From the NCBI RefSeq assembly GCF_000378485.1, contig NZ_KB899968.1:62001-126000 (forward strand): a stretch of 64,000 nucleotides of DNA, given 5' to 3'. Origin of the DNA: Flavobacterium rivuli WB 3.3-2 = DSM 21788 (GTDB taxonomy: Bacteria; Bacteroidota; Bacteroidia; Flavobacteriales; Flavobacteriaceae). The position numbers were made by a program, and so were the translations under genes. The notes below the pieces were generated by a model that was not told the origin of the DNA, did not search any database, and worked only from the letters and a program-made list of their open reading frames with translations. Positions 32,289 through 40,626 of this stretch are shown here, one piece after another. Numbering within the stretch: the stretch's first letter is position 1; each line of letters begins with the position of its first letter.

Positions 32289-34622
32289 TTATGATTCTGT
32301 AGATTCATTATTTTCAGATGATTGCGGAGCGTCGTCATTACGGCGTTCTTCTCTTGGAGCACGGTCACGAGAGTTTCTGTCGTCTCTTCCCGGTCCGCGG
32401 TTATCACGTCCACGATTGTCTCTGTTATTATCCCTGTAACCACCACGGTCATTATCTCTTGGACGGTCGTCACGCTCTCTCGGAACATAATTTTCATCTC
32501 TTGGAGGACGTGGAAGCAACGCTTTGCGCGATACTTTTTCTTTACGTGTTTTAGGGTCTATACCAATGTACTTAACATCAAAAACATCGCCCATGTTTAC
32601 CACATCGGTTACATTTTCTGTACGTTCCCATGCAAGTTCAGATACGTGAAGTAACACCTCGTTGCCCGGAGCATCAAGATATTCTACCACTGCACCAAAA
32701 TCAAGCATTTTTATAACCTTAACGCTATATGTTTCGCCCACTTGTGGCTTAAATATAATAGAGTCAATTTTGTTAAGAACCGCTTGTATACCTTCCGGGC
32801 TTGTACCAAGAATTTCTACTTCGCCCTGCTCGTCAACCTCGTTAATAACGATAGTTGTACCGGTAGCTTTTTGCAGTTCCTGTATAACTTTACCACCCGG
32901 GCCTATAAGCGCACCTATAAATGCACCAGGAATAGTAACTTTAATAATTTTTGGAGAGTGGCGTTTCACTTCTGCCCTTGGTGCATCAATAACTTCTATT
33001 AATTTACCAAGAATGTGAAGGCGTCCGTCACGGGCCTGCTCAAGAGCTTTCTCCATGATCTCATACTTAAGGCCTTTTATTTTTATGTCCATCTGGCAAG
33101 CAGTAATACCATCGGCAGTACCGGTTACTTTAAAGTCCATATCGCCTAAGTGGTCTTCGTCTCCAAGAATGTCAGAAAGTACAGCCCAACGGCCTGTTTC
33201 ATCATCAGATATTAGTCCCATTGCAATACCGGAAACCGGTTTGATCATCTGGATACCGGCATCCATTAGTGCAAGAGTACCCGCACATACAGTAGCCATA
33301 GATGATGAACCGTTAGATTCTAATACTTCAGAAACGATACGCACAGTGTACGGGTTCTCTGCAGGGATCATGTTTTTAAGGGCACGTTGTGCAAGGTTAC
33401 CGTGGCCTACCTCACGCCTTGATGTACCACGTAGCGGTTTAGCTTCGCCGGTAGAGAAAGGAGGGAAGTTATAGTGCAGGTAAAATTTCTCTTCACCCTG
33501 CTCTGTAGGTCTGTCTATAATGTTAGCCTCACGCGATGTACCAAGGGTTACCGTAGCAAGAGCCTGAGTTTCGCCCCTTGTAAATAAAGCCGACCCGTGT
33601 GTAGATGGAAGGTAATCTACCTCACACCATATAGGGCGAATTTCGTTAGTTTTCCTTCCGTCAAGGCGTGTGCCATTATCAAGGATTACGTTACGAACAG
33701 CTTCTTTATTGGTTTTAGAAAGGTATTTGCTTATAAGGTCGCCGTTTTCAAGCAGTTCCTCATCTGTAAATAACGCTTTTACTTCTTCTTTTACTGCAGC
33801 AAATTTTTCGGTACGCTCATGTTTTGCAGAACCTTCGCTGGCAATTGCAAAATATTTATCATAAGAAAGTTCGCGAACTTTAGCCAATACGGTTTCGTCC
33901 TTTTTTTCTTCCTCATACGTTCTTACTTCTTTTTTGCCTACAGCTGCCTGTAGCCTTAGCTGTGCAGCAATCTGTACTTTAATGGCTTCGTGGGCAAATT
34001 TAATAGCCTCGATCATTTCAAGTTCAGATATCTCTTTCATCTCACCTTCTACCATGGCAATAGAGTCCATAGAGGCACCAATCATCATATCGATGTCAGA
34101 CAGGTCAAGTTGTGCTTTGCTTGGGTTAATGATAAACTGGCCATCTATCCTTGCTACACGTACTTCAGATATAAGTGTTTCAAAAGGAAGGTCAGAAATT
34201 GCAAGAGCGGCAGATGCGGCAAGGCCTGCAAGTGCATCCGGCATAACTTCGTCGTCATGGCTCATTAGTTGTATCATTACCTGCGTTTCGGCATGGTAAT
34301 CTTTAGGGAAAAGTGGGCGCAATACGCGGTCTACTAACCTCATGGTTAATACCTCGCCATCGCTTGGCCTGGCTTCACGCTTAAAAAAGCCCCCTGGGAA
34401 ACGACCCGCAGCAGCAAATTTTTCGCGGTAATCCAGCGTAAGTGGTAAAAAGTCTATACCAGGGCTTGCAGAACGGGCAGATACTACAGTGGCAAGCAGC
34501 ATTGCATTGCCCATTTGTACTACTACTGCGCCGTCTGCCTGCTTAGCAAGTTTACCGGTTTCGATCGAGATGCTTCTTCCATCTCCCAGATCGATAGTTT
34601 CTTTAATAACGTTAGGAATCAT
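32289..34622 (-). CDS. pnp: Polyribonucleotide nucleotidyltransferase (PNPase)
   Basis: A 777-residue phosphorolytic 3'-5' exoribonuclease. Domains in order: first RNase PH domain (1-220), an all-helical linker, and the second RNase PH domain (about 310-540) with the catalytic region [15 protein letters not shown]...[13 protein letters not shown] and [16 protein letters not shown]. Then come KH ([20 protein letters not shown]) and S1 ([20 protein letters not shown]). The last 75 residues are a disordered Arg/Asp/Asn/Gly tail, [16 protein letters not shown], a probable RNA-binding extension. It degrades mRNA in the cytoplasm. rpsO lies upstream on the same strand, the conserved order. Confidence 0.97.
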   Translation of the reverse strand: MIPNVIKETIDLGDGRSISIETGKLAKQADGAVVVQMGNAMLLATVVSARSASPGIDFLPLTLDYREKFAAAGRFPGGFFKREARPSDGEVLTMRLVDRVLRPLFPKDYHAETQVMIQLMSHDDEVMPDALAGLAASAALAISDLPFETLISEVRVARIDGQFIINPSKAQLDLSDIDMMIGASMDSIAMVEGEMKEISELEMIEAIKFAHEAIKVQIAAQLRLQAAVGKKEVRTYEEEKKDETVLAKVRELSYDKYFAIASEGSAKHERTEKFAAVKEEVKALFTDEELLENGDLISKYLSKTNKEAVRNVILDNGTRLDGRKTNEIRPIWCEVDYLPSTHGSALFTRGETQALATVTLGTSREANIIDRPTEQGEEKFYLHYNFPPFSTGEAKPLRGTSRREVGHGNLAQRALKNMIPAENPYTVRIVSEVLESNGSSSMATVCAGTLALMDAGIQMIKPVSGIAMGLISDDETGRWAVLSDILGDEDHLGDMDFKVTGTADGITACQMDIKIKGLKYEIMEKALEQARDGRLHILGKLIEVIDAPRAEVKRHSPKIIKVTIPGAFIGALIGPGGKVIQELQKATGTTIVINEVDEQGEVEILGTSPEGIQAVLNKIDSIIFKPQVGETYSVKVIKMLDFGAVVEYLDAPGNEVLLHVSELAWERTENVTDVVNMGDVFDVKYIGIDPKTRKEKVSRKALLPRPPRDENYVPRERDDRPRDNDRGGYRDNNRDNRGRDNRGPGRDDRNSRDRAPREERRNDDAPQSSENNESTES

Positions 34623-34735
34623 ACGTTTTAATTCTTTTGATTAAACAATGGGTTGTTGTTGTGTTGTTTTGTGTGTGTAGTTGCTTAGCACCCAATGAAA
34701 AACCAAAACTTTTTAATGCAATGTGTAAAAAAACA

Positions 34736-34762
34736 AAAAGAGGCGCGCAGGCACCTCTTTTC
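34736..34762 (-). terminator. Terminator of rpsO
   Basis: On the minus strand AAAAGAGG, 10-base loop, CCTCTTTT, followed by TGTTTTTTT. It lies 8 bases after the rpsO stop, so much rpsO mRNA should end before pnp. Confidence 0.75.
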
Positions 34763-34769
34763 ATCTTGA

Positions 34770-35039
34770 TTATTTTCTGATGTTTAGTTCTTTGATAATC
34801 TCACGATACCTGTTGATATCTTTCTTTTTCAGGTAGTCAAGAAGGCTCCTTCTTTTACCTACCAGTTTAACAAGCGAACGCTCTGTATTAAAATCGTGGC
34901 GATTTTTTTTAAGGTGGCCTGTTAAGTGGTTAATCCTGAATGTAAATAATGCAATCTGGCCTTCTGATGAACCTGTGTTAACAGCAGCTCCGCCGTGTTT
35001 TGCAAAAATCTCTTCTTTAACTTCTTTAGTTAAATACAT
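34770..35039 (-). CDS. rpsO: 30S ribosomal protein S15
   Basis: An 89-residue S15 of standard length: MYLTKEVKEEIFAKHGGAAV at the N-terminus, then TGSSEGQIALFTFRINHLTG, HLKKNRHDFNTERSLVKLVG and the C-terminal KRRSLLDYLKKKDINRYREI. It binds 16S rRNA helices 20-22 early in small-subunit assembly. Its own promoter is at 35095-35124. A small leader hairpin (35071-35085) could serve feedback control, since S15 commonly represses its own mRNA. Confidence 0.97.
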   Translation of the reverse strand: MYLTKEVKEEIFAKHGGAAVNTGSSEGQIALFTFRINHLTGHLKKNRHDFNTERSLVKLVGKRRSLLDYLKKKDINRYREIIKELNIRK

Positions 35040-35070
35040 GCTAATATTATTTAAATGATTATTATGTAGC

Positions 35071-35085
35071 CAGGGAATATCCCTG
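35071..35085 (-). promoter_or_regulatory. Hairpin in the rpsO leader
   Basis: CAGGGA, 3-base loop, TCCCTG, between the predicted transcription start and the rpsO start codon. A candidate part of an S15 autoregulatory leader; the known S15 leaders vary between phyla, so this is only inference. Confidence 0.35.
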
Positions 35086-35094
35086 ATTTGGATG

Positions 35095-35124
35095 CAAAGG
35101 TAAACATTATTTTTACACCTGCAA
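35095..35124 (-). promoter_or_regulatory. Promoter of rpsO
   Basis: On the minus strand TTG (35122-35124), a 19-base spacer and TACCTTTG (35095-35102): a full Bacteroidota promoter. Confidence 0.65.
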
Positions 35125-35152
35125 GGGTAAAAAAGTTATAAAGTTTTTAGCA

Positions 35153-35256
35153 GCAAAGTTACATAGTGGCAAAGTTGCAAAGTTTTAACTTCCTAAATCT
35201 AAATTATTTAAGGCAATGTAAATAAACTCTGCAACTTTGCCACTATGTAACTTTGC
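35153..35256. repeat. Large inverted repeat, GCAAAGTTAC type
   Basis: Arms 35153-35179 and 35230-35256 are perfect 27-base inverted copies, each made of GCAAAGTT-like units (GCAAAGTTACATAGTGGC at the left). The loop is 50 bases. It lies between the GAF-domain gene and rpsO, starting 14 bases after the GAF stop. A related inverted repeat built from the same units lies at 48042-48147. Confidence 0.8.
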
Positions 35257-35269
35257 GGCTTTCTTAACG

Positions 35270-35734
35270 CTACTTTACTTCATACAGTTTCGCTACCTCT
35301 GCATTTACAAACTCTAAAAAACGTTCGTCAAGATCTGTAAAAGCATCCGGTACATTAGAGTCTATGTCTATCTGGCCAATATTTTCACCATTAACAAACA
35401 GCGGCACTACAATTTCGCTCCTTACATTTATGCTGCATGCAATATAATTGTCCTGCGCCTGCACATCGGGCACTACAAAGTTTTTGCCGGATATAGCTAC
35501 CTGCCCGCAAATACCACGGCCGAAAGGTATAACAGTATGGTCTGTCTCGTCGCCGGCATAAGGGCCTAATATAAGCTCTTCTTTATCGCCATTGCGAAAG
35601 TAAAAGCCCACCCAGTCATAATAATCTATATTTTGTTCCAGTAAATGGCATACCTGTAATAACCTCTCTTCCCTAATGGTGGTGTCATGGTGCAGTATAT
35701 CAATTACTTTCGGTTTTAATTCTTCAAAGGTCAT
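35270..35734 (-). CDS. GAF-domain protein, free methionine-(R)-sulfoxide reductase type
   Basis: A 154-residue single GAF domain. PFGRGICGQVAISGKNFVV and the following IACSINVRSEIVVPL match free Met-R-sulfoxide reductases, with Cys76 and Cys100 spaced 24 residues apart like Cys94 and Cys118 of the E. coli enzyme (Cys118 catalytic). The third cysteine of that enzyme, expected just before IPFGRG, is missing (TDHTVIPFG). It may use other thiols to recycle. It likely reduces free methionine sulfoxide in the cytoplasm, though a ligand-sensing role cannot be excluded. Confidence 0.78.
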   Translation of the reverse strand: MTFEELKPKVIDILHHDTTIREERLLQVCHLLEQNIDYYDWVGFYFRNGDKEELILGPYAGDETDHTVIPFGRGICGQVAISGKNFVVPDVQAQDNYIACSINVRSEIVVPLFVNGENIGQIDIDSNVPDAFTDLDERFLEFVNAEVAKLYEVK

Positions 35735-35756
35735 AATGTTAAATTATAATTTACTA

Positions 35757-35764
35757 CAAAAGTA
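35757..35764 (-). promoter_or_regulatory. -7 box of the GAF-domain gene
   Basis: On the minus strand TACTTTTG, TAnnTTTG match, 22 bases upstream of the start. Confidence 0.45.
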
Positions 35765-35789
35765 TTTATTAAACGTGTTTGTATTTCTA

Positions 35790-35797
35790 TATTTTTG
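35790..35797 (+). promoter_or_regulatory. -7 box of the xrtF gene
   Basis: TATTTTTG, TAnnTTTG match, 18 bases before the preferred ATG at 35816. The in-frame ATG at 35795 overlaps it and is therefore unlikely. Confidence 0.45.
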
Positions 35798-35815
35798 TTA
35801 AAAATAATTTCCTTA

Positions 35816-36367
35816 ATGAGTATCCTTAAAAAGAACAGGTCTTTTTTTATTTTTCTTGCAAAGTTTGGGCTTAGTTACCTGTTACTATCTGGTATCTATT
35901 GGCTTTATCTTAGCCAGTACAATGCCCAGTTAAAAGAACCCGACGGTATGACACGGATTGTAGCGCAGCAAAGCAGGGATATAGATGTGTTTTTAGGAGA
36001 AAATGTGCGCCTGGAACAATGGAAAACCGAGGCAGCCTTTAGGGTTTTTGTAAATGATAGAAACGTGGCACGCGTAGTAGAGGGCTGTAATGCTATTAGT
36101 GTAATGATATTGTTTGCGGCATTTATAGTGGCTTTTTCTACAACTTTTAAAAGAACGGCTCTTTACATAATAGCAGGTATAGTCATTATACATATACTTA
36201 ATGTAATTAGGGTGGGGCTGCTTAGCCTGGGCTTTTACTATTATTATGACTACAGGGAGCTGTTGCACGATATTTTGTTTCCGCTCTTTATATACGGTGT
36301 AGTTTTTATATTGTGGGTATTATGGGTAATTAAATTTTCGGGCAATGCAGCAAAAGTTAAAGCTTAG
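35816..36367 (+). CDS. xrtF: Exosortase family protein XrtF
   Basis: A 183-residue inner-membrane cysteine protease/transpeptidase-like enzyme of the exosortase family. Several membrane helices surround the conserved catalytic set. Cys lies in VVEGCNAISVMILFAAF, Arg in ILNVIRVGLLSLGFYYYY, and His in ELLHDILFPLFIYGVVFILW. The small size and the partner gene overlapping by 23 bases identify the XrtF variant of Flavobacteriia. Exosortases process proteins carrying a PEP-CTERM-like C-terminal sorting signal. No such substrate was seen in this window, so the target is unknown. Confidence 0.88.
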   Translation: MSILKKNRSFFIFLAKFGLSYLLLSGIYWLYLSQYNAQLKEPDGMTRIVAQQSRDIDVFLGENVRLEQWKTEAAFRVFVNDRNVARVVEGCNAISVMILFAAFIVAFSTTFKRTALYIIAGIVIIHILNVIRVGLLSLGFYYYYDYRELLHDILFPLFIYGVVFILWVLWVIKFSGNAAKVKA

Positions 36368-36779
36368 CGCTAACAGGTGGTTTGGTATTATAATACTGTT
36401 TGTATTACTGGTAATGGTCCGCATATTTCAAAAACACCTTTTTTACGACCCGCTTATCAGGTTTTTTCAGTCGCCTAAAACTAATTTACCCCCTTATGAT
36501 ACCGTAAAACTTTTCCTTGGGCTTGCCTTCAGGTACCTGCTTAATAGTCTACTCTCGTTAGGCATACTATGGCTGGTGTTTAAAGATGCGCAAATTGTAA
36601 AATTATCGGGTATGCTGTTGTTTGTTTTTTTTCTGGTACTTGCAGTGGCACTGTTTATAGTTTTAAATCTTGGCGAACCCAGCCTGCTTGCCGTTTTTTA
36701 TATAAGGAGATTCTTAATTCAGCCGTTATTTTTAATTCTATTCCTGCCCGCTTTTTATTACCAGAAACACATGCGGTAA
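36345..36779 (+). CDS. Exosortase F system-associated membrane protein
   Basis: A 144-residue protein with four predicted membrane helices (IIILFVLLVMVRIF, a central FRYLLNSLLSLGILWLVF, GMLLFVFFLVLAVALFIVL, LIQPLFLILFLPAFYY). It overlaps the end of xrtF by 23 bases and so is probably translated together with it. The family is known only as the companion of XrtF. The short soluble loop contains YDPLIRFFQSPKTNLPP. Role unknown; likely an assembly partner or cofactor of the exosortase. Confidence 0.85.
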   Translation: MQQKLKLSANRWFGIIILFVLLVMVRIFQKHLFYDPLIRFFQSPKTNLPPYDTVKLFLGLAFRYLLNSLLSLGILWLVFKDAQIVKLSGMLLFVFFLVLAVALFIVLNLGEPSLLAVFYIRRFLIQPLFLILFLPAFYYQKHMR

Positions 36780-36808
36780 TTTAACTTTTATAAACGGGCT
36801 TAAATGCC

Positions 36809-36816
36809 TAATTTTG
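36809..36816 (+). promoter_or_regulatory. -7 box of the HYC_CC_PP gene
   Basis: TAATTTTG, TAnnTTTG match, only 6 bases before the preferred ATG at 36823, implying a very short or absent leader. Confidence 0.4.
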
Positions 36817-36822
36817 CACAAC

Positions 36823-37239
36823 ATGAAACCGGCTAAGCACATAAGCATAATTTTAACCCTCCTTATATTGTTCTCTAATATAGGGCTGGCACTAAATGTG
36901 CATTATTGCCACGACATGGTTTCGGGCATTTCGCTGACGTACAAGGCCGATCATTGTGAGAAAAAAGCAATGCCAAAATCGTGCTGCGCCATGGCTTCAA
37001 AAGCCGATAAAAAATGCTGTAAAAGCCATGTGGTTAAATTACAGGACAAGACAGATCAGGTTCTTGTAAAATCACTTACGCTCGATTTGGGTGTATTTTA
37101 CCCGGTAGCAGTATGGAACCCCTTGCAGGCATTGCATACCGGTGCGCCGCTTACAATAAAAGAAAATCCTTCTTTTTATTGCGACTCGCATGCACCGCCG
37201 CTCTTTAAGCTCTATTGCCAATACATTTTTTACGCCTGA
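36823..37239 (+). CDS. Cys-rich exported protein, HYC_CC_PP family
   Basis: A 138-residue protein starting MKPAKHISIILTLLILFSNI, a signal peptide. The mature part has HYC (27-29), then a row of cysteines in SCCAMA and KKCCKSH, and a late PP pair in SHAPPLFKLYC, the features that name the HYC_CC_PP family. These proteins commonly sit beside TonB receptors. The Cys/His pattern and the neighbouring HMA gene suggest that it binds a soft metal such as copper. The frame also has an earlier ATG at 36814, but the later one sits at the expected distance from the promoter. Confidence 0.8.
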   Translation: MKPAKHISIILTLLILFSNIGLALNVHYCHDMVSGISLTYKADHCEKKAMPKSCCAMASKADKKCCKSHVVKLQDKTDQVLVKSLTLDLGVFYPVAVWNPLQALHTGAPLTIKENPSFYCDSHAPPLFKLYCQYIFYA

Positions 37240-37307
37240 ATTTAAGATTAATATCCCTGTTCCCAATTACCGTGGGGATAGGTCTTTATTAATATTAAAT
37301 TCTATTT

Positions 37308-39578
37308 ATGCATAAACTATTTTTAATAGCTTTCCTGCTGTGTGCAACATTGTTGCAGGCGCAGGAAACCATAAGCGGCAAAGTGCTCGACGAGCAAAAC
37401 CAGCCGCTCCCCGGGGCATCCGTATACTGGAAGGATACCTCTGTAAGTACATCATCGGGCAATGATGGTACGTTTACCATACCTTACAACCCGCAAAATA
37501 TGTACCTTGTAATTAGTTATATAGGCTATGTTACAGATACTGTTCATGTACACACCCCGCAATTTATTTCGCGCAAACTAACACCCCAAAAAAGCAGCGA
37601 CCTTACCGAGGTTGTGGTAGATAAAACCCGAAAAAGCTTAGAACGCTCTCAGCTTAAAACGGCAAATGTTACCACTATGGGCAGTAAAGAACTGCTTAAG
37701 GCTGCCTGCTGTAACATTGCCGAAAGCTTTGAAACCAACCCATCTATAGATGTTAACTTTACCGATGCACTAACAGGCACCAAGCAAATAAAAATGCTGG
37801 GGCTTACAAGCCCATACCTGCTAATCGCGGAAGAAAACATTCCGGCAATACGTGGGGCATCTCAGGCGTATGGACTCTCATTTGTGCCGGGCACATGGGT
37901 AGAGAGCATACAGATTACAAAGGGTGCCGGGCCGGTGGTTAACGGTTACGAAAGTATATCGGGACAGATAAACTACGAGCTCCTTAAGCCCATGAACGAC
38001 ATTCCGTTTTTCCTGAATGCCTATGGCGATACAGGGAGCCGGTTTGAACTGAATACCCATTTCAACAAAAAAGTTTCCGATAAGTGGAGCTCATCGCTTT
38101 TCCTGCATGGTAATGCCCGTGTGGCTAAAAACGATATGAATAATGATGGTTTCCTTGATAATCCGTTAGGTAAACAGTTTAACATCATGAACCGCTGGCA
38201 GTATGCCGATGCTGAAAAAGGCTGGGTAAGTTTCCTGAACTTTCGCTACATGCGCGACGAAAAACAGGGCGGGCAGCTAGATTTTGACCCTGACAGGGAT
38301 AAGTTTACAACTAACAACTGGGGCTCTGAAATTAATACCGATAAGGCAGATGTTTCAGCTAAGCTGGGATACGTATTCCCGGATATGCCTTACCAGAGCA
38401 TTGGCCTGCAAACGGCTTTTAACTGGCATAAGCAGGAATCGTATTTTGGGTTTAACCAATATAATATCCAGCAAAAAAGCCTGTATTCTAACCTGATATT
38501 TAACTCTATCATTAGCAATACGCTTAACAAATTTGCTACAGGTATTAATTTTACGTATGATGATTATAATGAGTACGTATATGTAAACCAACTTAATGGG
38601 TTTAACGGAGACAGGTATGACAGGATAGATAATTCTGCCGGAGCATTTTTTGAATATACGTATGATAATGCCAATAACTTTAGCGTTGTGCTTGGCGGCC
38701 GTTTTGATGTGCACAACCGCCTTGGGGCTTTTGTAACACCAAGGTTGCACATGCGTTACAACCCGTGGAAATCGGCCACTATAAGGGCATCTGCCGGAAG
38801 GGGAAAAAGGGCTGCTAATATTTTTGCTGAAAATCAGGCGCTTTTTGGCAGTTCGCGCGTCTTTCAGGTGCTGCCGCAGGGGGCAGGGGGTAAGGTATAT
38901 GGCCTTAACCCGGAAATTGCGTGGAATTATGGCGTAAGCTTTGTGCAAAATTTTCCTGTGTTTGGCAAAAATGCCGAGTTTGTAGTAGATTTTTACCGTA
39001 CCGATTTTAGCAACCAGGTAGTTGTAGATTTGTATGCATCGCCTCAGCAGGCTTTGTTTTATAATCTTAACGGAAAATCGTATGCCAACAGCCTTCAGGT
39101 AGAACTTAATTATGAAATTACACGCCATTTTAATATCCGTACGGCATACAAATACTATGATATTAAAACCAATTATGTAACCGCAGGAGCACAGGAGCGT
39201 CCCTTACAGGCTAAGAACCGTTTTTTTGCAAATGTTGCCTATGAAACCCATGTGCATGAAGGCGGTAAGCAATGGAAGTTTGACGTTACTTATAACTGGA
39301 TGGGCAAACAACGCCTACCGAATACAGCCACAAACCCTGTTGAAGACCGGATGGGCAATTACTCGCCGTCGTTCTCGCTTTTTAATGCACAGGTAACGCG
39401 CAGCTTTAGCAGCGTTTTCGAAATGTATGCCGGTGCAGAGAACATAGGCAACTACCGCCAGAAAAAGGCTATTTTAGGAGCCGATGATCCTTTTGGCGCG
39501 TATTTTGACAGTTCTATTGTATATGCGCCTATTTTTGGGCAAATGTATTATATGGGGCTACGGTTTAAAGTGAAATAA
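37308..39578 (+). CDS. TonB-dependent outer-membrane receptor, probable metal (copper) transporter
   Basis: A 756-residue receptor. Signal MHKLFLIAFLLCATLLQA, then a carboxypeptidase-like regulatory domain (GKVLDEQNQPLPGASVYW, 23-100), a plug domain (about 105-220) and a barrel ending in MYYMGLRFKVK. The plug contains an uncommon Cys pair, KAACCNIAESFETNPSIDV near residue 135. It lies between a Cys-rich HYC_CC_PP protein and an HMA protein, which together suggest uptake of copper or another thiophilic metal. The substrate is inferred only from this context. Confidence 0.85.
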   Translation: MHKLFLIAFLLCATLLQAQETISGKVLDEQNQPLPGASVYWKDTSVSTSSGNDGTFTIPYNPQNMYLVISYIGYVTDTVHVHTPQFISRKLTPQKSSDLTEVVVDKTRKSLERSQLKTANVTTMGSKELLKAACCNIAESFETNPSIDVNFTDALTGTKQIKMLGLTSPYLLIAEENIPAIRGASQAYGLSFVPGTWVESIQITKGAGPVVNGYESISGQINYELLKPMNDIPFFLNAYGDTGSRFELNTHFNKKVSDKWSSSLFLHGNARVAKNDMNNDGFLDNPLGKQFNIMNRWQYADAEKGWVSFLNFRYMRDEKQGGQLDFDPDRDKFTTNNWGSEINTDKADVSAKLGYVFPDMPYQSIGLQTAFNWHKQESYFGFNQYNIQQKSLYSNLIFNSIISNTLNKFATGINFTYDDYNEYVYVNQLNGFNGDRYDRIDNSAGAFFEYTYDNANNFSVVLGGRFDVHNRLGAFVTPRLHMRYNPWKSATIRASAGRGKRAANIFAENQALFGSSRVFQVLPQGAGGKVYGLNPEIAWNYGVSFVQNFPVFGKNAEFVVDFYRTDFSNQVVVDLYASPQQALFYNLNGKSYANSLQVELNYEITRHFNIRTAYKYYDIKTNYVTAGAQERPLQAKNRFFANVAYETHVHEGGKQWKFDVTYNWMGKQRLPNTATNPVEDRMGNYSPSFSLFNAQVTRSFSSVFEMYAGAENIGNYRQKKAILGADDPFGAYFDSSIVYAPIFGQMYYMGLRFKVK

Positions 39579-39591
39579 TAGAGAAAATTAA

Positions 39592-39753
39592 TTTACCATA
39601 TAGAAACAAAGGTTTTAATAAATCTTAAAGCAGGCATAGGAATGCATTTTTCACATAGATGCTTTTGGGAAGCAAAGCTTCGGCTATGTGTACTATCTAT
39701 ACTTCTGTGAAAAAGTGTTTTATATGCCTATGTGGTAATAGTTGCAATAACAT
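39592..39753. repeat. Palindromic intergenic element between the receptor and HMA genes
   Basis: Ends TTACCATATAG and CTATGTGGTAA are inverted copies with one difference. Inside are TTTTTCACATAGA paired with TTCTGTGAAAAA, and CACATAG paired with CTATGTG. No open frame. It has the same general form as the element at 21087-21293 (ends containing TTACCACA), so they may belong to one family of degenerate elements. Confidence 0.5.
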
Positions 39754-39786
39754 GATTAAAAATAAATAAATTTAAAAATATAAAAA

Positions 39787-40128
39787 ATGAAAAAACTTGT
39801 TTTAGTAATGCTGATAATGCTTGCCGGTATAACCACACAGGCACAGGAAAAAAAGAATAAAAATGCCAAATACGATATTGAGGTAAAAGGCAATTGCGAC
39901 CAGTGCAAAAAACGCATAGAAAAAGCTGCTTACAGTGTTAAAGGAGTTAAGAGTGCTGCCTGGAGTGAGGAGAATGGGAATTTGCATCTGATTGTAGACG
40001 AGTCTAAGTGCAGTGTAAGCGATGTGCGTGCTGCTGTAGCAAAGGCAGGGCATGATACGGATAAGGTAAAGGCAGATGATAAAGATTATGAAAACCTGCA
40101 TTCCTGCTGCCAGTATACAAGGGGATAA
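39787..40128 (+). CDS. Periplasmic heavy-metal-associated (HMA) domain protein
   Basis: A 113-residue protein with signal MKKLVLVMLIMLAGITTQA followed by one HMA domain (28-95, KYDIEVKGNCDQCKKRIEKA). The metal-binding pair is Cys37 and Cys40 (GNCDQC in place of the usual GMTCxxC). VKGVKSAAWSEENGNLHL and the later helix complete the ferredoxin-like fold. Two more cysteines (Cys107-Cys108, HSCCQY) end the protein and may join in metal binding. It probably accepts copper delivered by the upstream TonB receptor. Confidence 0.85.
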   Translation: MKKLVLVMLIMLAGITTQAQEKKNKNAKYDIEVKGNCDQCKKRIEKAAYSVKGVKSAAWSEENGNLHLIVDESKCSVSDVRAAVAKAGHDTDKVKADDKDYENLHSCCQYTRG

Positions 40129-40137
40129 ATTTAATGG

Positions 40138-40168
40138 GTGCGCTAAAATTTTTAGCGCACTTTTTTAT
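40138..40168 (+). terminator. Terminator of the HMA gene
   Basis: GTGCGCTAA... and TTAGCGCAC with TTTTTT immediately after: a strong intrinsic terminator. Confidence 0.85.
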
Positions 40169-40214
40169 TTAAAAAAACTTAATACAGAATGGACATTGTA
40201 TATGCAAATTGATA

Positions 40215-40222
40215 TAACTTTG
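40215..40222 (+). promoter_or_regulatory. -7 box of the gene at 40240
   Basis: TAACTTTG, TAnnTTTG match, with TTG at 40196-40198 as a possible -33 element. Confidence 0.45.
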
Positions 40223-40239
40223 CACTACAAATTAATTAT

Positions 40240-40626
40240 ATGAACAGATTAAGAAAAATAATAAACAACAACAAAGGGGTAGTTGCCTTTTTGCTTGTAT
40301 TGTTTTTTCTTACTGCGGGGCTTTCTAAAAGTTTTGTATCTGCCATATCGTTAAAGGCTAAAAAAGAAGTAGCTGAACGTAATACCAGCTCTAAGCATGT
40401 ACTTACATCTTTAAATGGAGCAGGGTCGTCGTTAAGCTTTTTAGACCAGCTTAAGGATACGGACTCTGATGATTTTGAGTTTGCTTTTTTTGGTAATTAT
40501 CTAAATACACAATTACTGCCTGTTATTGCTAAAGAGCACAAATTCTCAGAATTTGTTGCTTATAACACTATATATCCCGGCCAGCTTTACGATTTGTACT
40601 GTAACTGGAAATTTCATCTTTCTTAA
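40240..40626 (+). CDS. Unknown membrane-anchored small protein
   Basis: A 128-residue protein with one N-terminal hydrophobic segment (KGVVAFLLVLFFLTAGLSKS, about 14-33) that may be an uncleaved signal anchor. The rest (34-128) is soluble, with SSKHVLTSLNGAGSSLSFLD and two cores rich in F, N and Y, ending YDLYCNWKFHLS. No family recognised. It has its own promoter and is bounded upstream by a terminator, so it appears to be a single-gene unit. Confidence 0.55.
   Translation: MNRLRKIINNNKGVVAFLLVLFFLTAGLSKSFVSAISLKAKKEVAERNTSSKHVLTSLNGAGSSLSFLDQLKDTDSDDFEFAFFGNYLNTQLLPVIAKEHKFSEFVAYNTIYPGQLYDLYCNWKFHLS

Noticed and set aside
38355..39128. 257-codon frame opposite the TonB receptor
   Set aside because: The long frame is antisense to a receptor with clear plug and barrel features and has no recognisable protein pattern.
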